A DNA stretch of 64,000 bases. Source: Polaribacter sp. Hel1_85. GTDB lineage: Bacteria; Bacteroidota; Bacteroidia; Flavobacteriales; Flavobacteriaceae. Positions 61,638-64,000 of this stretch are shown here, in pieces. The notes below the pieces were generated by a model. It was not told the origin of the DNA and did no database searches. It was given only the letters and a program-made list of their open reading frames with translations. The position numbers and the translations under genes were made by a program. The DNA lies in contig NZ_JPDS01000001.1 in assembly GCF_000766795.1 (NCBI RefSeq), positions 191,001-255,000 on the forward strand, in the 5' to 3' direction. Within the stretch, counting starts at the first letter, position 1; every line of letters begins with the position of its first letter.

Positions 61638-62390
61638 ATGAAACAGATACTAAGCCTTTTACTTTTCATTTTTTTAATTGTTAGCTGTAATCAATTTAAA
61701 AACATTGAAGCACCTGATGTTATTAGTATAATGGCAACCGATGATGTATATAGCATTCCTGCTGATAATAATTCTACCATTAAAATTACTTCTTATATTT
61801 CAATAGATTCAGATTCCGATAAAAGAGAGATAGAATTTATTACAACTGCTGGTGTTTTTACAGAAAACTCCAAACAAACTTTAACAAAAACAGCAAAAGA
61901 CACTCTATCAATAAATAGATTAAAATATTTAAGTGCTACAGTATATTTAAAATCTAGTAATATTGTTTCTAGTGATGTAAAAGTTACTGCTAAAACCTTT
62001 GCTTATCCAGCATCAGTTAACTTAGCATTTACAGAAGCTGCTGCCAAAGCTTTGAAAATTAGTTCGAATATATTTGGTATGGATAATTCCTTTGAGTCTG
62101 AAGCTTTGTTAACAGTTAATGTTAATTCTGAAACGGGTTTTCCTTCTTCTGGGTATGAAATTGAATTTTTGGTTTTAAATGCTAATACAAATATTCCATT
62201 TTCTAATCCAAGATTTAGAGAAGAAAAATTAAAATTAAATGCTAATGGTTTAGGATCAGCTAAATTTACAGCAGGAAATTTACTATTAAATGGTAGTACG
62301 TTTAAAGGTGATTTAAAGATTATAGGAAGGTTAAAGAATAATGAAACTATAACAGATACCTTAAAATTTAATATTTATAATCCGCTTTAA
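61638..62390 (+). CDS. Unknown lipoprotein of 250 residues
   Basis: A lipoprotein (MKQILSLLLFIFLIVSC, Cys17). The mature part looks like two Ig-like beta sandwiches, residues about 25-115 (ISIMATDDVYSIPADNNSTIKITSYI) and 140-245 (ESEALLTVNVNSETGFPSSGYEIEFLV). It starts 2 bases after the stop of the 586-residue protein. No named family is recognised. The two genes are likely partners at the membrane. Confidence 0.68.
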   Translation: MKQILSLLLFIFLIVSCNQFKNIEAPDVISIMATDDVYSIPADNNSTIKITSYISIDSDSDKREIEFITTAGVFTENSKQTLTKTAKDTLSINRLKYLSATVYLKSSNIVSSDVKVTAKTFAYPASVNLAFTEAAAKALKISSNIFGMDNSFESEALLTVNVNSETGFPSSGYEIEFLVLNANTNIPFSNPRFREEKLKLNANGLGSAKFTAGNLLLNGSTFKGDLKIIGRLKNNETITDTLKFNIYNPL

Positions 62391-62451
62391 CGCCTTTAAT
62401 TAATTTAATATTTGTGATTGCATATTGCACTATACTTTACAAAGCATAAGA

Positions 62452-62505
62452 GTGAAGCAAGCTCATATTGAAGTTTTTGGGGTAAAAATAATGAGTTTGC
62501 TTCAC
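62452..62505 (+). ncRNA. Long hairpin with conserved GGGGTA loop, copy 1
   Basis: A 15-base stem with one G-U wobble: GTGAAGCAAGCTCAT (62452-62466) pairs with ATGAGTTTGCTTCAC (62491-62505); the 24-base loop contains TTGGGGTAAAAATA. It is not followed by a clear T-run. A related hairpin lies 260 bases downstream. It may be a structured RNA or repeat; the type label is provisional. Confidence 0.45.
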
Positions 62506-62713
62506 CTTACTATGAAGGGGTTTTCTTTTACAAAGAATTTGTATTATTTTATTTACTTTTTATCTTTTATTAAATATAAAGCTATAAAAGAGTTTTTGAT
62601 ATGATTAATATCAGTTTTGTGTATTTTAAATTTTGGAGACAAGAAAATGTATCATTCTTAGAATGATTTGTTCTTATAAACGTATAAAATATTTTAGGAA
62701 TGTTATTAAAGGT

Positions 62714-62765
62714 AAAGCAATCTCACGATGAGTTGGGGTAGGATAATGAGATTGCTTTTTTCTTT
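62714..62765 (+). terminator. Long hairpin with conserved GGGGTA loop, copy 2, followed by T-run
   Basis: A 12-base stem AAAGCAATCTCA / TGAGATTGCTTT (62714-62725 and 62747-62758) with a 21-base loop containing TTGGGGTAGGATA, followed by TTTTTTCTTT. It looks like an intrinsic terminator, and shares both arm and loop sequence with copy 1 at 62452-62505. Confidence 0.55.
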
Positions 62766-62888
62766 AATTAAATAGTATCTGTCTTAAAAATATAAAGTAG
62801 GGGTTTTAAGACGAATCAAAAATAGGAAGAATACTTTTTCACATATATGACATTTATCATCTTTTGAAAAAAAATAATAATATTTTTT

Positions 62889-63683
62889 TTAATCGTGTAT
62901 ATTTAAAGAAACCACTCTACCGTTTAGAGGTTGTTCGTTTCTATAATTATTTTTAGGCATGTTGTTTTTAAGTTTTAAAACTTCTTCTACAGATACAATA
63001 ATAGGATTTTTAAAAATAACCCAGTTTACACTTTCTGTACAGGGAGGTGTTGTTAAAGAACCTCCATAAGAATAGAAATCGGTATTTTGAGGAAATAAAG
63101 TAGCTAAATCTAAAGATTGGTGTATTTCTTTGGTTTTGTTTTCTGCAATAGGTAAAAAGCTTTCAAAAAACTCAAATAACTGACTTTCTTCTCCTTCTTG
63201 CGCTAAAATACCCATTACAGTATATTCATTCGTTTTATTTTTATGAACCAAATGAATTTCTAATGGATAACGAATTCCATTAATTGTATGTTCTGAAGAT
63301 TCATGAAAATGTATTTGCATTAAATGATAAGTATCTCCATGATATTGAATAGAATCTCCTGCTTCAAAATTAAACTGAATAGAATGTCCGTTATTTATAA
63401 CTTGATTTAATTCTGTTTTTGGAGAATACAAGATATTTAAAGGATTTTCTTTCTGTTGCGTAGGTTTTACATGAATATCTATTATATTAATGGGAGATTG
63501 ACTTTTACCATCACAATCAGAATTTTTTTCTATTTCTGCCCAATGTTCTGGAGAAGTTTCCCCTTGATACGTCCAATGAGGATGTGTTTCTTTTTTGTGT
63601 GCCTCTTTTTGTTCTTTTTTAGAAGTACAAGATGTGATGCTAAATAATGCAATAGTTACGAAAGTGAATAGAACCTTTTTCAT
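62889..63683 (-). CDS. Alpha-class carbonic anhydrase lipoprotein
   Basis: A 264-residue carbonic anhydrase. ATG at 63683 (MKKVLFTFVTIALFSITSC) gives a lipobox (Cys19), so the enzyme is membrane-anchored and faces the periplasm; an upstream in-frame Met would add 19 poor residues. The zinc site is clear: QIHFHESSEH (two His ligands plus the gatekeeper Glu of SEH) and EIHLVHKN (third His), with LTTPPCTESVNW (Thr gate) near the C-terminus and a Cys pair (NSDCDG and PPCTE) typical of secreted alpha-CAs. It hydrates CO2. Flanked by terminators, it appears monocistronic. Confidence 0.95.
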   Translation of the reverse strand: MKKVLFTFVTIALFSITSCTSKKEQKEAHKKETHPHWTYQGETSPEHWAEIEKNSDCDGKSQSPINIIDIHVKPTQQKENPLNILYSPKTELNQVINNGHSIQFNFEAGDSIQYHGDTYHLMQIHFHESSEHTINGIRYPLEIHLVHKNKTNEYTVMGILAQEGEESQLFEFFESFLPIAENKTKEIHQSLDLATLFPQNTDFYSYGGSLTTPPCTESVNWVIFKNPIIVSVEEVLKLKNNMPKNNYRNEQPLNGRVVSLNIHD

Positions 63684-63874
63684 GGTTTTAATATATTTTA
63701 AGATAGATTTGTTTCTAGTACAAATGTTGTTAATTATCAAAAATGATTACCTAACATTTATCATGTTTTCTAGTAAATTAAGAAATCGGTTTCGTAATCC
63801 TATTAAATTAATAGTAAGGGAGTTGCTTATTATATCGAATTATTATTAGGTTGATGTGAAAATTTTACAAAAAA

Positions 63875-63904
63875 AAACCTCATCATTTTGCAATGATGAG
63901 GTTT
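63875..63904 (-). terminator. Terminator of the gene at the right edge
   Basis: A 13-base stem AAACCTCATCATT / AATGATGAGGTTT with loop TTGC and A-run on its left (T-run in reverse), 21 bases past the stop at 63926. Confidence 0.9.
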
Positions 63905-63925
63905 GTATTTCTACTTTTATGTTGT

Positions 63926-64000
63926 TTAACGCTCTCTACGTCTTCTTCCAAAACCACCAGCATTTCTGTCTCCAGAATTTTTAGGTCTATCTGAAGAACG
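63926..64000 (-). CDS. C-terminal end of an Arg/Gly-tailed protein (possibly DEAD-box RNA helicase)
   Basis: Only the final 24 codons plus stop are in the window: RSSDRPKNSGDRNAGGFGRRRRER. Such a Gly/Arg/Asp-rich tail is typical of DEAD-box RNA helicases of the RhlE type in this family, where it binds RNA, but other RNA-binding proteins have similar tails. The terminator just beyond confirms the end. The helicase identity cannot be proven here. Confidence 0.4.
   Translation of the reverse strand, partial: RSSDRPKNSGDRNAGGFGRRRRER

Larger units (their letters stand above)
62391..62888. other. 498-base intergenic region with two related hairpins
   Basis: Between the lipoprotein gene and the carbonic anhydrase there is no gene. 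Besides the two hairpins, it contains the short palindromes TGATAT-GATTA-ATATCA (62597-62612 region) and ATCATTCTTAGAATGAT (62652-62668). It is the most structured spacer in the window. Confidence 0.5.

Overview
The window looks like chromosomal DNA of a marine-type member of the Flavobacteriaceae (Bacteroidota); the genus cannot be settled from this sequence. The evidence is: very AT-rich DNA; four large secreted proteins with C-terminal type IX secretion (T9SS) sorting domains; flavobacterial families such as the DUF6452/DUF6048 pair, DUF1835 and DUF5362; and promoters of the Bacteroidota type (TAnnTTTG near -7, TTG near -33). No rRNA, tRNA, CRISPR array, prophage or intact insertion sequence was found.

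Layout. 1-1.1 kb: the start of a DinB/YfiT-family gene and a TPR lipoprotein, both on the reverse strand. 1.1-6.6 kb: a 1848-residue adhesin built from HYR-like repeats with a T9SS tail. 7.2-8.35 kb: a decayed 7TM-receptor/LuxR regulator. 8.35-10.65 kb: an exported metallo-beta-lactamase / Lcl (DUF1566) / EF-hand fusion. 11.2-12.9 kb: an AttH/CrtC lipocalin-fold protein. 13.5-19.3 kb: a phosphoglycolate phosphatase-like gene, then the leucine cluster leuC-leuD-leuA-like-leuB. 19.3-33.6 kb: a small lipoprotein, a small PID-CTERM-like membrane protein and two related giant calcium-repeat surface proteins (1566 and about 2894 residues). 33.8-38.6 kb: mutS2, ung, a glycosyltransferase and an LpxH-like phosphoesterase. 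38.9-43.2 kb: a reverse-strand cluster of a 46-residue lipoprotein, a cytoplasmic substrate-binding protein, a nucleoside phosphorylase, a DUF1835 protein, a SUI1 factor and a 2-oxoglutarate/Fe(II)-type oxygenase. 43.2-48.1 kb: DUF6048, DUF6452 and pterin dehydratase genes, then a sulfatase-YHYH-T9SS fusion. 48.1-51.7 kb: rlmD, rocD and a DUF5362 membrane protein. 51.8-57.1 kb: AsmA, YbaB/EbfC and an oligopeptidase B-like lipoprotein. 57.3-59.6 kb: a cysteine-synthase-like enzyme plus an alpha-oxoamine synthase. 59.9-62.4 kb: an unknown exported protein and lipoprotein. 62.4-64 kb: two related long hairpins, an alpha-carbonic anhydrase and the end of an Arg/Gly-tailed protein.

How it fits together. 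leuC, leuD, the leuA-like gene and leuB supply the leucine branch from 2-oxoisovalerate. The four T9SS substrates would be displayed or released at the outer membrane. The 57.3-59.6 kb pair fits the first two steps of capnine/sulfonolipid synthesis (cysteate formation, then fatty-acyl condensation), a lipid class tied to gliding and the cell surface in this family. Dispersed hairpin repeats with GTCAT...ATGAC ends and several other repeat types sit between genes.

The items most worth a second look are the probable sulfonolipid pair, the twin conserved-loop hairpins near 62.5 and 62.7 kb, the split HYR repeat and Cys/His motif of the adhesin, the PID-CTERM-like small protein beside a giant T9SS protein, and the uncharacterised pair at 59.9-62.4 kb.
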